A stretch of 64,000 nucleotides of DNA from Nitrospira sp. CR1.3 (GCA_014055525.1 WIAH01000001.1:1-64000), one strand, 5' to 3'. Counted from the stretch's first letter, positions 34,701 to 44,050 are shown. Notes: generated from the sequence alone by a model not told the origin. Made by a program: numbers and translations.

Positions 34701-37700
34701 AGAACGGTCGGAGTACATCATTCCCTTGTCCACCGACCAACACATCACTCCCGTCGCCAAATTCGGTGAAGGACGGAATCGAGGCACCGCCGATGAGCAC
34801 GTCATTCCCTGCGCCACCATCGAGGATATTGTCCCCGTCGCCGCCACCGTGATCAGGCGCACCCATGATGACGTTGTCGAGCTCGTTCCCGATGCCAAGA
34901 ACGGCTTGACTCCCAATGTCAAACAGCAAGTTCTCCACGTTCCCAGAAAGAGAGTAATCCAGGAACGTCGTTACGGTATCGTTGCCTTCATTCGGAAATT
35001 CGACAACGATGTCTCCGGCTCCTACACCGTAGAGATCGTCTCCTTTCCCTCCAACCAGGGTGTCTGCGCCACTCGTGCCTCCCATGGTATCGTTTCCGTC
35101 CGTACCCGCACCCTGCTGTTCATGGCTGGTGAGGTAAGCCTGATCCCATACCGTCCCATCGGCAAATACGATCTGGCCTGGGAACGACAGTCCCATCTGC
35201 AATTCATCGAGCGTTCCCACGATGCCCAGCCTGTGATTCCCCGATTCAAATGCATACAGCCTGACATCAGCAGGAAGGACGTCGGGACCCAGTTGCACCG
35301 TATCTTCGACGGAAGGGTTGGCGCTGTCACACCCATAACCCCGTCCGAACACGAACGTGTCGATTCCAAGACCGAACAGATTATCGTTCCCTGCGCCTCC
35401 GTCCAAGAAATTGACGAGCCCCTGTCCGCCAAGAAAATCGTTCCCCGCACCGCCACGGAGAATGTTCTGCCCTCCGAGAGCGGACACGTTGTCATCACCG
35501 TCTCCTCCGTCGAGTTCGTTATCTCCCCCTCCCCCGGATAGCGAGTCACGTCCGTCACCACCCAACAGCACATCGCTGCCCTCACCTCCGTCTAGAAGAT
35601 CATTCCCGGCGCCCCCTTCGAGCCGATCGTTCCCGCCAAACCCATTCAAACGATCATTGGCGGCAGTTCCGATCAGCACATCATCACTAATCCCACCGTC
35701 CAATATCACACCGGGACCTGGGTCATGCACACCAGCCGATTTTTCCGACAGCATCGCCGCATCCCAGATCGTGCCGTCAGCGAATCGAACCTGTTTTGTC
35801 GAGAGATCAGATAGCGAGGAATAGAGGAGAATGAGGTGGTCGCTAGGACTCTCTTGGTTACTGGAGAAGGAAGGCAGTGACAAAAATAGCCCCGAAAGTC
35901 CGAAGCGATTTCCATATGCAAGAGATTCAGAGTCATCAAGTTGCCGTCTGGTGACGGTCGTTTGGTCAGGTGTGATTCCAGCATTCACCTGAATGGTGTC
36001 TATTTCTCCTGCAACCACATCATCCACCGCATCGATGCCGGAGCCGAATCCAAACAAATAGGCATCTTGGCCCGCGCCGCCACGCAGCACATCGAACCCT
36101 TCATTCCCTGCCAATGTATCGCTCCCCAATCCTCCCTCGAGCACATTTCTCTGACTGTTTCCCAACAGCACATTGTCGAGGGCGTTACCGATACCCACCT
36201 GAAGACCTGCGCCTGTCCCTCCGTAGATCGAAGTCGCGATCGCTTCGCCTGCATCTCGTCCGATCTGAAGGAACGGATCGATGTTCCTGGCTGTTTCTAG
36301 CAATGTCAGATTTTCTACGTTGACTCCCAACTGGTACGATCTGGTCGTCTGGATCGTGTCGATGCCTTCGCCCGCTCGCTCCATCACGATGTCGCCTGCG
36401 CTCACGACATAGGTGTCGTTGCCTCTTCCACCGGTCAGCACGTTGACCGCACTGTTGCCGGTCAACACATTGTCGAGGTCATTGCCGGTGCCATCGATCG
36501 GCGCCGAGCCGGTGAGTGTCAAATTCTCGAGGTTCGCGCCTAATGTAGAGGTCCGGTCCGTCACGACCGTATCGCGCCCTTCACCGGCTTGCTCAACGAC
36601 CGTGTCGCCCAGGCCTATAAAATAAGTGTCATCGCCAACCCCGCCGGTGAGCACATTCACACCGCTATTGCCTGTCAGCACATTGTCGAGTTCGTTGCCG
36701 ACGCCGGTGACCGTGGCGGTGCCGGTGAGCGTCAGATTCTCCACGTTGTCTGACAGCTGAATGCTGACGGCCGACTGCACCGTATCCAAGCCTTCATTGG
36801 CTAGCTCCGTGACGACATCCCCGCTATCATCCACCAGATAGGTGTCGTCGCCGGTCCCGCCAACCATCACATCGGCGCCGATACCGCCATCCAAGAAGTC
36901 GTTCCCGGCCAGCCCTGAGAGTTGATCATCTCCCGCCAATCCTTGAAACAGATCGTCACCAACTGTGCCGGTGAGATTGTCACTATCCGCTGTTCCGATG
37001 ATCGGTCGCCGCGCCAACTCGGCAATCGTCGCCGTATCCCAGACTGTGCCGTCGGCAAACCGCACTGCGTCGAGCTGCAACACCGCCGCCGTGAAAAACT
37101 GGGAGAGAGTCACGGCATCATGGCTGTCGCCGATGGTCAGCACCACGTCTTCGCCGTTCCTCGTGACCTGGAGATCAGTGGGCGTCACATCGGCCGCATA
37201 CTGAATCGCATCGTTTGTCCCACCCACATCGATCAGCCGATCCTGGCCGCTGCCACGACCAAGTAGATAGGTATCGTCGCCGCGGCTGCCGTTCAGCAGA
37301 TCGTCCCCTGTGCCGCCGTCCAGCACATCGTCGCCGGCGCCGCCTTGCAAGGTGTCGTTGCCGGCCAGGCCCTTCAATCGATCCGTGACGTTCGTCCCCG
37401 CCACCACATCGTTCCCCACCGTGCCGGTGAGATCAAACCCGCGGGCAATCAGTTGATCGTACGTCAAGACCGTGCCATCGGAGAACCGGTAAGAGTCCAC
37501 CGCATGGGGTCCCAGCACGTTGCCGCGATCGAACGACTCCAGCAGCAGCGTATCGCCGGACGTGCCGACACGGATCAGCATTTGGTTTGTCCCGAATCCG
37601 AATGCCGGCGCCTGCCAGCCCAGCGTCAGATCGGCAGGCGCCATTCCGGCGCCAAACACCACGCTGTTGCCTTGCCCCGTCTTGGCCAGATCCTCGATCG

Positions 37701-40700
37701 TGTCAATCCCATCCCCCGTCACAAACGTATACTGATCGTCCCCGGCTCCACCGTTCATCCGATCGTTGCCCCGACCGCCGATGAACAGGTCCCGTGCATT
37801 CGTCCCAAACAACGTATCGTCGAACTCTGTCCCCGGGACGTTGATCCCGCGATCTACCAACTGCGCATGCGTCAGCGTCGTGCCGTCGGAAAACTGAAAC
37901 TCATCGACGGCGCGTGAGTTGTAGATATCGGAGAAATTGGGGAAGTCCAACGACAGCCCATCTCCCTGCGTGCCGATCGGCAGTTCCAAGCCGTTGCCGA
38001 GACGATACTGCATGCCCGTGGCTGTAATGCCCGGTCCGAAGACCACCTGATTCGCATCGCTGGAGCCCGCGAACTCCACGATCTGATCGACGCCGCTCCC
38101 GAGCGAGAACCGATAGGTGTCGTTGCCGGAACCGCCCTCCAGACGATCGTTGTCGGCGCCCCCGTCGAACGTATCTGGTCCCTCGCCGCCATCCAGCCAG
38201 TCGTTTCCCTCTCCGCCTAGCAATAGATCTGCCCCGACCCCGGCAAACAGTTGATCGTTTCCTGTCCCTCCCTCTAAGACATTGTCGCCAGATCCCCCAA
38301 ATAGTCCGTCGTGACCTGCTAAGCCGACAATCCTCTGATAGCTCTCGCCGCCATTTAACACATCGTTGCCGCTCGTTCCCACGAGATCGAATCCTCGTGC
38401 CACCAACTCGGCATGAGTCAGGGTCGTGCCGTCGGTAAACTCGAAAACATCGATGCCTGCCGACTGGGTTGGATCAGCCGGATTAAACCCTTGAATGTAG
38501 ATAGTGCCGCCATTGGAGCCCACGCGCAGCATCAAGGAGCCGAGGCCGAGCGTGATGTCCTGCGAAGTAATGCCGGGCCCAAAGACTAGCTTGTTCCCTT
38601 CCCCCGACGTATCACTAATCGTATCGACGCCATCGCCAAGATTGAACATGTACGTATCGGCGCCCAATCTACCCGAGAGCTGGTCATTTCCGGTTCCACC
38701 GTCAAGCTCATCGCTGCCGCTGCCACCGAACAGTTGGTCGTTCCCTCCGCCGCCGACGAGAAGATCGTTGCCTTCTCCTCCATCCACAATGTCCTCGCCT
38801 TCATCCCCAATGAGTTCGTCATCGCCACTCTCGCCGGACAGCGTATCGTCACCAACGCCCCCCACCAGCAGATCCTGTCCGGCTCCCCCAACAACCTGAT
38901 CGGCCCCATCTTCGCCATCGAGAAAGTCGTCGCCGTCACCGCCAGACAGTAGATCGTCACCCGTTCCTCCTGCTAAGTCGTCGGCTCCGCCCTGGCCGAA
39001 GAGGCGATCGTGCTCTGTGCCGCCATTCAAGAGATCGTCGCCGTCCCCGCCTTGCAATTCGTCCGCCCCTTGTTCCCCATCTAAGATGTCATCCCCGGCT
39101 TCGCCAAACAGGCGGTCATTGTCACTGCCGCCGAGCACGAGATCCTCGCCTCCGCCGCCTTGCAGTTCGTCGGCCCCCGCGCCGCCATCGAGCAGGTCAT
39201 CGAAGCCGAGCCCCACGTTATTGGCGTAGTCGCCTACGAGCACGTCGTCCCCATCGCCGCCGTACAACGCATCTTCACCGCCGCCACCGATCAGAGTATC
39301 GTTTCCCCCTTCGCCCTCCAGCCAATCGTCGCCCTCCTGAATGATCCCGACCTGCAGATCGTCGCCGACCAGCTCATCATTGTCCTCGCCCCCCAAGAGG
39401 ACGTCGTCGCCCGCATCGCCTTGTAGATAATCGGCACCTTCGCCGCCGTCGAGGTAGTCGGCGCCGCCGGTCAGGCTGTTGAACGCTTGGCCTGGGAGGG
39501 TCGTCACAATGCCGGGATAAGTCAGTTCGAAATTCGGCGCATTTGAGGAAACTTGATCACCATAGAGATGGTCTGCACCGGTCCCGCCGTAGAGCACATC
39601 GTCCCCTCGCAACCCGAGCACCCAGTCATCCCCCGCTTCGCCATCCAGATAGTCATCGCCTGTTGTGGTTGATCCAAGCGCAATCGATTCCCCAGAAAGG
39701 ACATCGTTGCCGTCTCCGCCCCATACCACATCGTCCCCCGACCCGCCGTCGAGACCATCATTGCCAGGCCCGCCATACAGAACATCCTGGCCCAAACCAC
39801 CCTTGATCAGATCGATCTCACCACCCCCGTCGAGGACATCGTCGCCTTCAACCGCGAGGATCAGATCGCGTCCGGCTTCACCATAGATTCGGTCGTGCCC
39901 AGCCCCGCCGTGCAGCTCGTCATGACCGTCACCGCCATAGATTTGATGGTTGAACGCGGAGCTGCTGCTTTCCAGATCGAGAACGTCGTTGCCGCCGAAT
40001 CCCCGGGCAACATGATTGGCCGAGGCCGTAAAGGTTGGAGTATTGTCTGTGGCATCGCCGTCATAGGTCACGGTCGGTTGGCCATTGTTGTACTCAATGA
40101 CGGGCCCGGCGTTGTCTACGAGGTTGCCCGCATCGGCGAGTTTGATCCCGAGGGCGCCGGTGCTGAAGTTGAAGTTTTCAACAGCGAGAGTGCCGTTGAT
40201 GACGAGATCGGCACCGGACTTCACATAGGTAAATCGACCGTCAGCGCTCCCATAGGTACTTGCCGGATCGCCTTGCCGGCGAATTCCACCGACAAGCGTC
40301 TGATTGTCGAATTGAATGGTGCCGACCTTGTCGGAATCGACGATACGATCCTGTCCTTGGCCGGAGTGATAGACATGGGTATCGAGGCCGGTGCCGCCAT
40401 CCAACAGATCGTTGCCGAGCCCGCCGTTCAAACGATCGTTGTCGGCACCACCATAAAGTTGGTCGTCCCCTTGCTGACCGAGGAGAATGTCATTCTCGCT
40501 CCCGCCATGGAGCTCGTCATTATCGACACCACCTTCAAGATAATCTTGACCCGCCAAACCGTTGAGCACATCATCGCCGGCGCCACCATAGAGATGGTCG
40601 TTGCCGAGCCGGCCATCGAGCGGATCGTTCTCGGTCCCGCCAAAGGTGACGACTTCCGTGGCTGTGGCATTGCGGCCATTGTTGAAAAGGGTCGATTTGT

Positions 40701-42300
40701 CTTCATACAACGTGACGCTCGCATCGCCAGGTGTCCCATCGGCTCGTGTGAACTTCAGTGTTTCTGCCAACAGCTCAGCCCGATCACTCAATGCATTCAA
40801 TGTCCAAGTACCCTGGCCGATTTGGGCGTTGTAAAGGTCCACCGCCCCATTGACGTTGTGTTGCGTATAGTCCGCCCCAATGACTGCGAAGGGATTCAAG
40901 TCTTGCAAAGCAAAGCGATAGGCCATCCCGGTTGCGTCGGCGTTACGAGCCGCCGCATAGATCTCGTTGCTGCTCATGGTGGCCAGACTGATGATTTGGT
41001 AGGTCTGCGTCCCGACCGCACTTCTGACGGCTTCGAGATTGGCATAGAATTGACTGCGAAACGTAAGATCTCCAAAGTCATTCGTTTGGCGTCCAAAGGG
41101 CGTCGGGGTGTGGTTCGAGACGAAGATCCTGCCCAATCCATCCAATGCGTTCTCCAATGAGTTGCCCTCGGCGATGCCGGTCGTACCTATCGTCGTGCCT
41201 GAAGCACGCTGGTCCGAACTCGCGCCAAATATCTTCTCGATATCTCCTTTCGTGAGATTGGGATCGATCGACTGAAAAAGTTCGGATAGTGCCAAGGAAT
41301 CAATAAGCAGCGTGAAGCTATGCGTCGTCCCAAAGCTACCATTAAGCCCAAAAAACCCACCGAAGCCGTCCAAAATGGGTTGTCCTTCAATAAATACGCT
41401 CGTTTCAGCGCGATGCACACCGGAGTTAGCCACATAATCCGTATCTTCGTGATTGGCATGACCGACCAATTGAGTGATCTTGGAAAACGGACCGTCAGTT
41501 CTCGGAATATCTGACAAAGCTTGCGAAGTGGGGTGATATTGATCGAACACGGCTTGAAGTGCAGTCTGGTAGCGGAAATCGGTGTACAGACTTCCAGATG
41601 TACCGCTGTCGAACGGGTGACTATCTAAACCTTGGCTTGATAACTGATCGGCGAAGAAATCGACCATTTCCTTAATGCGCGCCCCCTCAGAGAGTCCCGG
41701 TGTGCCTCCGGACAGTTGTCCGCGTCCGGCACCATTAAACGTGTAGGTATGGTTGACGTCGGTCTCGTGCATCTCAGTGAAAACGGTGGCGAGGTGACCG
41801 CCCAGGGAGTACCCCGTCACGTTTAGCGTCGCACCATTCGGGAGCAGACCATCAGTCTTGAGCTGCTGATAGTATTTCTCCATGCTTACGAGCTGGCCAA
41901 AGGCGAACCCTTTGAAGAAGATCTCCCCGTCTGCGCCAGGTTGACCGTCGCGCTCGAAGTCTCCACCTTCAGATAGATTCCGGTATTCGGTACTGCGAAA
42001 GGAAAGGGTGTATGAATCAGTGGTTGTGTCCTTTAGTAGCGTCGCTGAAAATCCCGTCGCATCGTTGGCGTGATGGTCGACGACTTGGTAGCGGGAAGTA
42101 AAGTCCCTAGCTTGGCCGCTTTCGCGTGTTCCGGTAAAGCGCGTGAAGCCAGTAAGTGGGAAACCATCTCGGTTGTTGCCTAGAAGCAGCCTATCTGTTA
42201 TCTGGTCTGCATTCGATAAAGAAATACCCTCGAGATACGACTCCGCTGCCATCTGCTGGAGCGCAAACCCCAACCAAGTGCTGAATTCACCTTGTGGCAT
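31792..42300 (-). CDS. Giant RTX protein with N-terminal lipase-like domain
   Basis: A secreted protein of about 3,502 residues. Residues about 40-300 resemble a class 3 lipase/phospholipase A1 fold, with LSFRSTEYRNLS and nucleophile box GYSLGG (Ser165). From about residue 550 onward come blocks of calcium-binding nonapeptides (GGAGDDVLNG type), mixed with haemolysin-related segments (GDGVDTIEDLA...ADLTLG) and NLTLTG/GTGNDLDNVLTGN modules. Two cadherin-like/putative Ig domains (about 2867-3067, each with DAPTVAN and PTWLSFD-type motifs) precede the last RTX blocks. The C-terminal 100 residues carry the probable type I export signal. The start at 42300 has GGAGGG four bases upstream and overlaps the end of the preceding secreted gene; 42312 and 42324 are alternatives. 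Confidence 0.93.
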   Translation of the reverse strand: MPQGEFSTWLGFALQQMAAESYLEGISLSNADQITDRLLLGNNRDGFPLTGFTRFTGTRESGQARDFTSRYQVVDHHANDATGFSATLLKDTTTDSYTLSFRSTEYRNLSEGGDFERDGQPGADGEIFFKGFAFGQLVSMEKYYQQLKTDGLLPNGATLNVTGYSLGGHLATVFTEMHETDVNHTYTFNGAGRGQLSGGTPGLSEGARIKEMVDFFADQLSSQGLDSHPFDSGTSGSLYTDFRYQTALQAVFDQYHPTSQALSDIPRTDGPFSKITQLVGHANHEDTDYVANSGVHRAETSVFIEGQPILDGFGGFFGLNGSFGTTHSFTLLIDSLALSELFQSIDPNLTKGDIEKIFGASSDQRASGTTIGTTGIAEGNSLENALDGLGRIFVSNHTPTPFGRQTNDFGDLTFRSQFYANLEAVRSAVGTQTYQIISLATMSSNEIYAAARNADATGMAYRFALQDLNPFAVIGADYTQHNVNGAVDLYNAQIGQGTWTLNALSDRAELLAETLKFTRADGTPGDASVTLYEDKSTLFNNGRNATATEVVTFGGTENDPLDGRLGNDHLYGGAGDDVLNGLAGQDYLEGGVDNDELHGGSENDILLGQQGDDQLYGGADNDRLNGGLGNDLLDGGTGLDTHVYHSGQGQDRIVDSDKVGTIQFDNQTLVGGIRRQGDPASTYGSADGRFTYVKSGADLVINGTLAVENFNFSTGALGIKLADAGNLVDNAGPVIEYNNGQPTVTYDGDATDNTPTFTASANHVARGFGGNDVLDLESSSSAFNHQIYGGDGHDELHGGAGHDRIYGEAGRDLILAVEGDDVLDGGGEIDLIKGGLGQDVLYGGPGNDGLDGGSGDDVVWGGDGNDVLSGESIALGSTTTGDDYLDGEAGDDWVLGLRGDDVLYGGTGADHLYGDQVSSNAPNFELTYPGIVTTLPGQAFNSLTGGADYLDGGEGADYLQGDAGDDVLLGGEDNDELVGDDLQVGIIQEGDDWLEGEGGNDTLIGGGGEDALYGGDGDDVLVGDYANNVGLGFDDLLDGGAGADELQGGGGEDLVLGGSDNDRLFGEAGDDILDGEQGADELQGGDGDDLLNGGTEHDRLFGQGGADDLAGGTGDDLLSGGDGDDFLDGEDGADQVVGGAGQDLLVGGVGDDTLSGESGDDELIGDEGEDIVDGGEGNDLLVGGGGNDQLFGGSGSDELDGGTGNDQLSGRLGADTYMFNLGDGVDTISDTSGEGNKLVFGPGITSQDITLGLGSLMLRVGSNGGTIYIQGFNPADPTQSAGIDVFEFTDGTTLTHAELVARGFDLVGTSGNDVLNGGESYQRIVGLAGHDGLFGGSGDNVLEGGTGNDQLFAGVGADLLLGGEGNDWLDGGEGPDTFDGGADNDRLEGGSGNDTYRFSLGSGVDQIVEFAGSSDANQVVFGPGITATGMQYRLGNGLELPIGTQGDGLSLDFPNFSDIYNSRAVDEFQFSDGTTLTHAQLVDRGINVPGTEFDDTLFGTNARDLFIGGRGNDRMNGGAGDDQYTFVTGDGIDTIEDLAKTGQGNSVVFGAGMAPADLTLGWQAPAFGFGTNQMLIRVGTSGDTLLLESFDRGNVLGPHAVDSYRFSDGTVLTYDQLIARGFDLTGTVGNDVVAGTNVTDRLKGLAGNDTLQGGAGDDVLDGGTGDDLLNGSRGDDTYLLGRGSGQDRLIDVGGTNDAIQYAADVTPTDLQVTRNGEDVVLTIGDSHDAVTLSQFFTAAVLQLDAVRFADGTVWDTATIAELARRPIIGTADSDNLTGTVGDDLFQGLAGDDQLSGLAGNDFLDGGIGADVMVGGTGDDTYLVDDSGDVVTELANEGLDTVQSAVSIQLSDNVENLTLTGTATVTGVGNELDNVLTGNSGVNVLTGGVGDDTYFIGLGDTVVEQAGEGRDTVVTDRTSTLGANLENLTLTGSAPIDGTGNDLDNVLTGNSAVNVLTGGRGNDTYVVSAGDIVMERAGEGIDTIQTTRSYQLGVNVENLTLLETARNIDPFLQIGRDAGEAIATSIYGGTGAGLQVGIGNALDNVLLGNSQRNVLEGGLGSDTLAGNEGFDVLRGGAGQDAYLFGFGSGIDAVDDVVAGEIDTIQVNAGITPDQTTVTRRQLDDSESLAYGNRFGLSGLFLSLPSFSSNQESPSDHLILLYSSLSDLSTKQVRFADGTIWDAAMLSEKSAGVHDPGPGVILDGGISDDVLIGTAANDRLNGFGGNDRLEGGAGNDLLDGGEGSDVLLGGDGRDSLSGGGGDNELDGGDGDDNVSALGGQNILRGGAGNDFLGGQGLVNFLDGGAGNDNLFGLGIDTFVFGRGYGCDSANPSVEDTVQLGPDVLPADVRLYAFESGNHRLGIVGTLDELQMGLSFPGQIVFADGTVWDQAYLTSHEQQGAGTDGNDTMGGTSGADTLVGGKGDDLYGVGAGDIVVEFPNEGNDTVTTFLDYSLSGNVENLLFDIGSQAVLGIGNELDNVIMGAPDHGGGDGDNILDGGAGNDVLIGGASIPSFTEFGDGSDVLVGGQGNDVLRPFLWMLGGPPFSSVGAHGVDLLLGGPGDDTYILIGGYEVLSAVDPTQGPFFDLPNATVVELPDEGSDTVVAITDQILPNNVDNLLLFGGTHGVGNNLDNVLIGSIGANILEGHAGNDTLIGGYGRILSPNGFEFIDPATVLDDSINDTAIDMLIGGVGDDVYVVGVGDIIMESAGEGTDRVISRASYQLGDHLEHLMLAGDEAIDGRGNGLDNRLTGNSAENVLAGGRGDDALLGGGGGDTYAFNLGDGVDRIEDTASAGEGNRILFGAGIQLGDLTFTQDQTARTLTIQVGRSGLDKAVLTNFDPTATNGSLVVNTLVFGDGSTTSLAELFPSNVNHAPTVANPLADEVVQEDTPFNVVVPEDTFADPDAGDHLTLSASLANRGALPTWLSFDASTGMFIGTPTNGDVGSLEVKVTATDAENLSVSDSFSLTVENVNDAPTVANLISDQQATQGAAYSFVVPANTFSDPDAGEVLTYSARLTNGNPLPTWLNFNSINRTFSGTPGSADVGRLNLTVTATDTGSLSAADDFTVTVSSADQILTGTAGNDVLTGGIGNDQLSGLAGNDTLMGGAGNDLLDGGPGADRLTGGTGNDTYVVESAGDVVTENANEGTDTVQSSITYTLGANVENLTLTGTANISVTGNALDNVLVGNSGNNTLTGGAGNDRLDGGLGNDTMVGGAGDDTFVVNQTGDVVTESANQGIDTVESAVTYNLGSNVEYLTLTGAANINGTGSSANNNLIGNSGNNQLDGGSGNDSLDGGGGNDTLLGGSGDDTLFGGLGNDNLNAGSGDDVLDGGDGTDTLDGGSGNDILRGGAGNDSLAGGSGADQFTGGTGNDTLTGGSGNDRYTFARGDGHDTIVDSDPFQSNQDHLLFDAAITPLDLVLSRQANDLRLAVHGSSDSISIQNWYTSPTTNQIEDIQAGHGQHLVNTQVDQLIQAMAGFSQQTGLTWDQAIDQQPQQVQTVLAANWH

Positions 42301-43228
42301 TCTGCCCTCCATAACTAGCCTCACCGTGACTGGGAATTAGAGCTTTGGTAATAAACCAGTACGCAAAGTCTCCATCCTTATTCCTGCCAGGTCTGACACT
42401 GTAGGTTGGGCACACATTTCCTCCAAGCCACCAGACGCCAGTAAGATTGTTTCGAACGTGACCACTCCGAATAAACCCGCGACGTACAGCAAGTACCTCC
42501 ATTGTCCTCAAATCCACCAGAATTAGTTCTCCTCCAACTATTCCTAGATCGCGGTCATGAGGACGTTTTATGCCTCTCCAAGTAAAGCCAAAACGACTTC
42601 GAAGCTCTCTTACATTTTCTTGGTCCATCTTTTTCTTTTTCATCTGGTTGTATCCAGAATAGCGGCGGTACATGGTCCCAACAGATGGAGACACGCCAGC
42701 AGGTGGGAATGGAATTTCGAAAAATTGATAGGCCCCCAACGGGGGGTTTACAAATATCGTCTGAGGTGTTTCTGCCTCCCAATCCGTGTACCCGTAAGGA
42801 TCTTCCAACGCATACAAATGCGCCTGCATATCATCTGTAGCCTTTTCCCGCGGCCGCATCATGTAGAGTCCTTCGACATTCTCCACTGTCTTGTAGATGA
42901 ACTCCCCTGCTTCGGTCTTACAAAGGTGATCGAAGTACTGCTCCGGCGTCATGCCGGGCTTGTAGCCGCTGTCGGCCGGGAGAGGATTGGGAATCTTGAT
43001 TGAATGAGCAAAGCGGCCTTCCTCGGTGGCCAGTGGATCGGCGGGCTTGAGCTTCGCGACCTCACCACATACTTCGTTGGGCGCCAGCTTCCGGCTGGCA
43101 CACTGCTTCGTTATGTCCTTCAGCGCTTTGTCAAACCGTTCCGCCACCGTCTCGCCCTTGGCCGCATTGACTTGGCCAATTACCGCGAGTAGGCACACCG
43201 GCATCAACCATCTTGCAATCTCATGCAT
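42287..43228 (-). CDS. Secreted protein coupled to the RTX gene, unknown function
   Basis: A 313-residue protein with a signal peptide (WLMPVCLLAVIGQVNA, cleavage after residue about 22). The mature part has several Cys (CASRK, EVCGE, HLCKTEAG, GNVCPTYS), is rich in aromatic residues, and I do not recognise its family. GGAGG lies ahead of the ATG. Its stop lies 14 bases inside the RTX reading frame's start region, so translation of the giant protein is probably coupled to it. Composition is less GC-rich than the neighbours, a sign of possible transfer. Being Sec-exported, it may meet the RTX protein at the cell surface. Confidence 0.85.
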   Translation of the reverse strand: MHEIARWLMPVCLLAVIGQVNAAKGETVAERFDKALKDITKQCASRKLAPNEVCGEVAKLKPADPLATEEGRFAHSIKIPNPLPADSGYKPGMTPEQYFDHLCKTEAGEFIYKTVENVEGLYMMRPREKATDDMQAHLYALEDPYGYTDWEAETPQTIFVNPPLGAYQFFEIPFPPAGVSPSVGTMYRRYSGYNQMKKKKMDQENVRELRSRFGFTWRGIKRPHDRDLGIVGGELILVDLRTMEVLAVRRGFIRSGHVRNNLTGVWWLGGNVCPTYSVRPGRNKDGDFAYWFITKALIPSHGEASYGGQNATR

Positions 43229-43392
43229 GCTTATTCCTCCGTTGACGTGGATGATTTCAGAATGGTTGTCATACCTCCCGCGCCAGTAATGAATCCTCTA
43301 TGCCGTCATAACGCTGTCACCTGGCGTATGAGCCAGTGTTATCAAGCTGAAATACAACCATTTCGGTTTCCTTAGTTAAGAAAAGCGGCGGG

Positions 43393-43421
43393 ACTTTACG
43401 CTCGTGCGGAATGTGTGTCAA
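43393..43421 (-). promoter_or_regulatory. Sigma-70 promoter of the secreted protein-RTX operon
   Basis: On the minus strand, a perfect -35 TTGACA (43416-43421), a 17-base spacer and -10 TAAAGT (43393-43398). The start near 43386 leaves a leader of about 158 bases to the gene at 43228. The leader contains a hairpin with ATAAC/GTTAT outside and CTGGC/GCCAG inside. Confidence 0.75.
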
Positions 43422-43448
43422 GAAGAAATTTTTGGCGTTCCTTCTTGC

Positions 43449-43477
43449 TTGCAGCCACCTTGATACATGAGTACAAT
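43449..43477 (+). promoter_or_regulatory. Sigma-70 promoter of the second toxin-antitoxin pair
   Basis: -35 TTGCAG (43449-43454), a 17-base spacer and -10 TACAAT (43472-43477), ending 34 bases before the antitoxin ATG. Confidence 0.65.
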
Positions 43478-43511
43478 CGGCTATCAGTAGGCATTCCAGA
43501 GGAATGACACG

Positions 43512-43742
43512 ATGGCCTCTACGGTAAAGCAAAAAGTGACCGTGCAAGCTGGTGGTGTGGTGCGCGTGCAATCCCAAGAGCTTGTGCCAGGCTCTACCGC
43601 CGATGTCATTATCATTCCCAACACTCCAACGTTGCCGTCGCAGAAACTCGCTGGAGTGATCGGGAGCGCGACGGGGGGATTTGCGTCTCCTACCGAGGTC
43701 GACGCTTTTATCCGCCGAGAGCGCGACGCGTGGTCCGCCTGA
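43512..43742 (+). CDS. Probable antitoxin of a PIN-domain pair
   Basis: A 76-residue protein starting MASTVKQKVTVQAGGVVRVQ, with a beta-hairpin-rich N-terminus (AGGVVRVQSQELVPGSTADVII) like those of small antitoxins cognate to PIN toxins. The C-terminal SPTEVDAFIRRERDAW is the segment that typically touches the toxin. GAGGA precedes the ATG. The toxin gene starts 13 bases before its stop. Confidence 0.75.
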   Translation: MASTVKQKVTVQAGGVVRVQSQELVPGSTADVIIIPNTPTLPSQKLAGVIGSATGGFASPTEVDAFIRRERDAWSA

Positions 43743-44050
43743 ACCTCTCCGGACACGTCTATTTCGACACCAACATCTTTATTTATGCCCTTGAGGGATA
43801 CCAGGCCTTTCGTGCTGTGATGACAATTCTCTTCGAAGCGCTCGACCGAAGAGATTTCGTTGTCCCAGTCAGCCGCGAAGTGTTGATCGCGGCAGCCCGT
43901 CTTCGTGCAGACGCTAATCTTAAGCTTCCGGATGCCATCCATGTCGCCACCGCGCAGCTCACTGGCTGTGAGCAGTTCCTCACCAACGATACCCATGTCC
44001 CCACCTTGCGTGGCCTCACCGTTCGACTCTTATCTGAACTCTCGCCTTGA
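43730..44050 (+). CDS. PIN-domain toxin with an internal deletion
   Basis: A 106-residue PIN-domain protein. The first acid is present (VYFDTNIFIYALEGYQ) and the C-terminal half is intact (LKLPDAIHVATAQLTGC, FLTNDTHV). Between ALDRRDF and VVPVSREVL, intact members have about 35-40 additional residues including the conserved TS-x-LTLAE acidic helix; here that segment is missing in frame. The active site would lack one of its acids, so RNA cleavage is unlikely. The GTG start overlaps the antitoxin end. It could be called a pseudogene, but the frame is open. Confidence 0.75.
   Translation: MVRLNLSGHVYFDTNIFIYALEGYQAFRAVMTILFEALDRRDFVVPVSREVLIAAARLRADANLKLPDAIHVATAQLTGCEQFLTNDTHVPTLRGLTVRLLSELSP

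Noticed and set aside
32140-39400. Regularly spaced repeats in the RTX gene considered as a CRISPR-like array.
   Set aside because: The repeats are in-frame coding units for calcium-binding nonapeptides and vary by codon; there are no unique spacers and no cas genes.
32095-41160. Many plus-strand frames, such as 39895-41160, with repetitive Val/Ile/Ala-rich sequence.
   Set aside because: They mirror the repeated codons of the RTX gene on the other strand and have no own signals.
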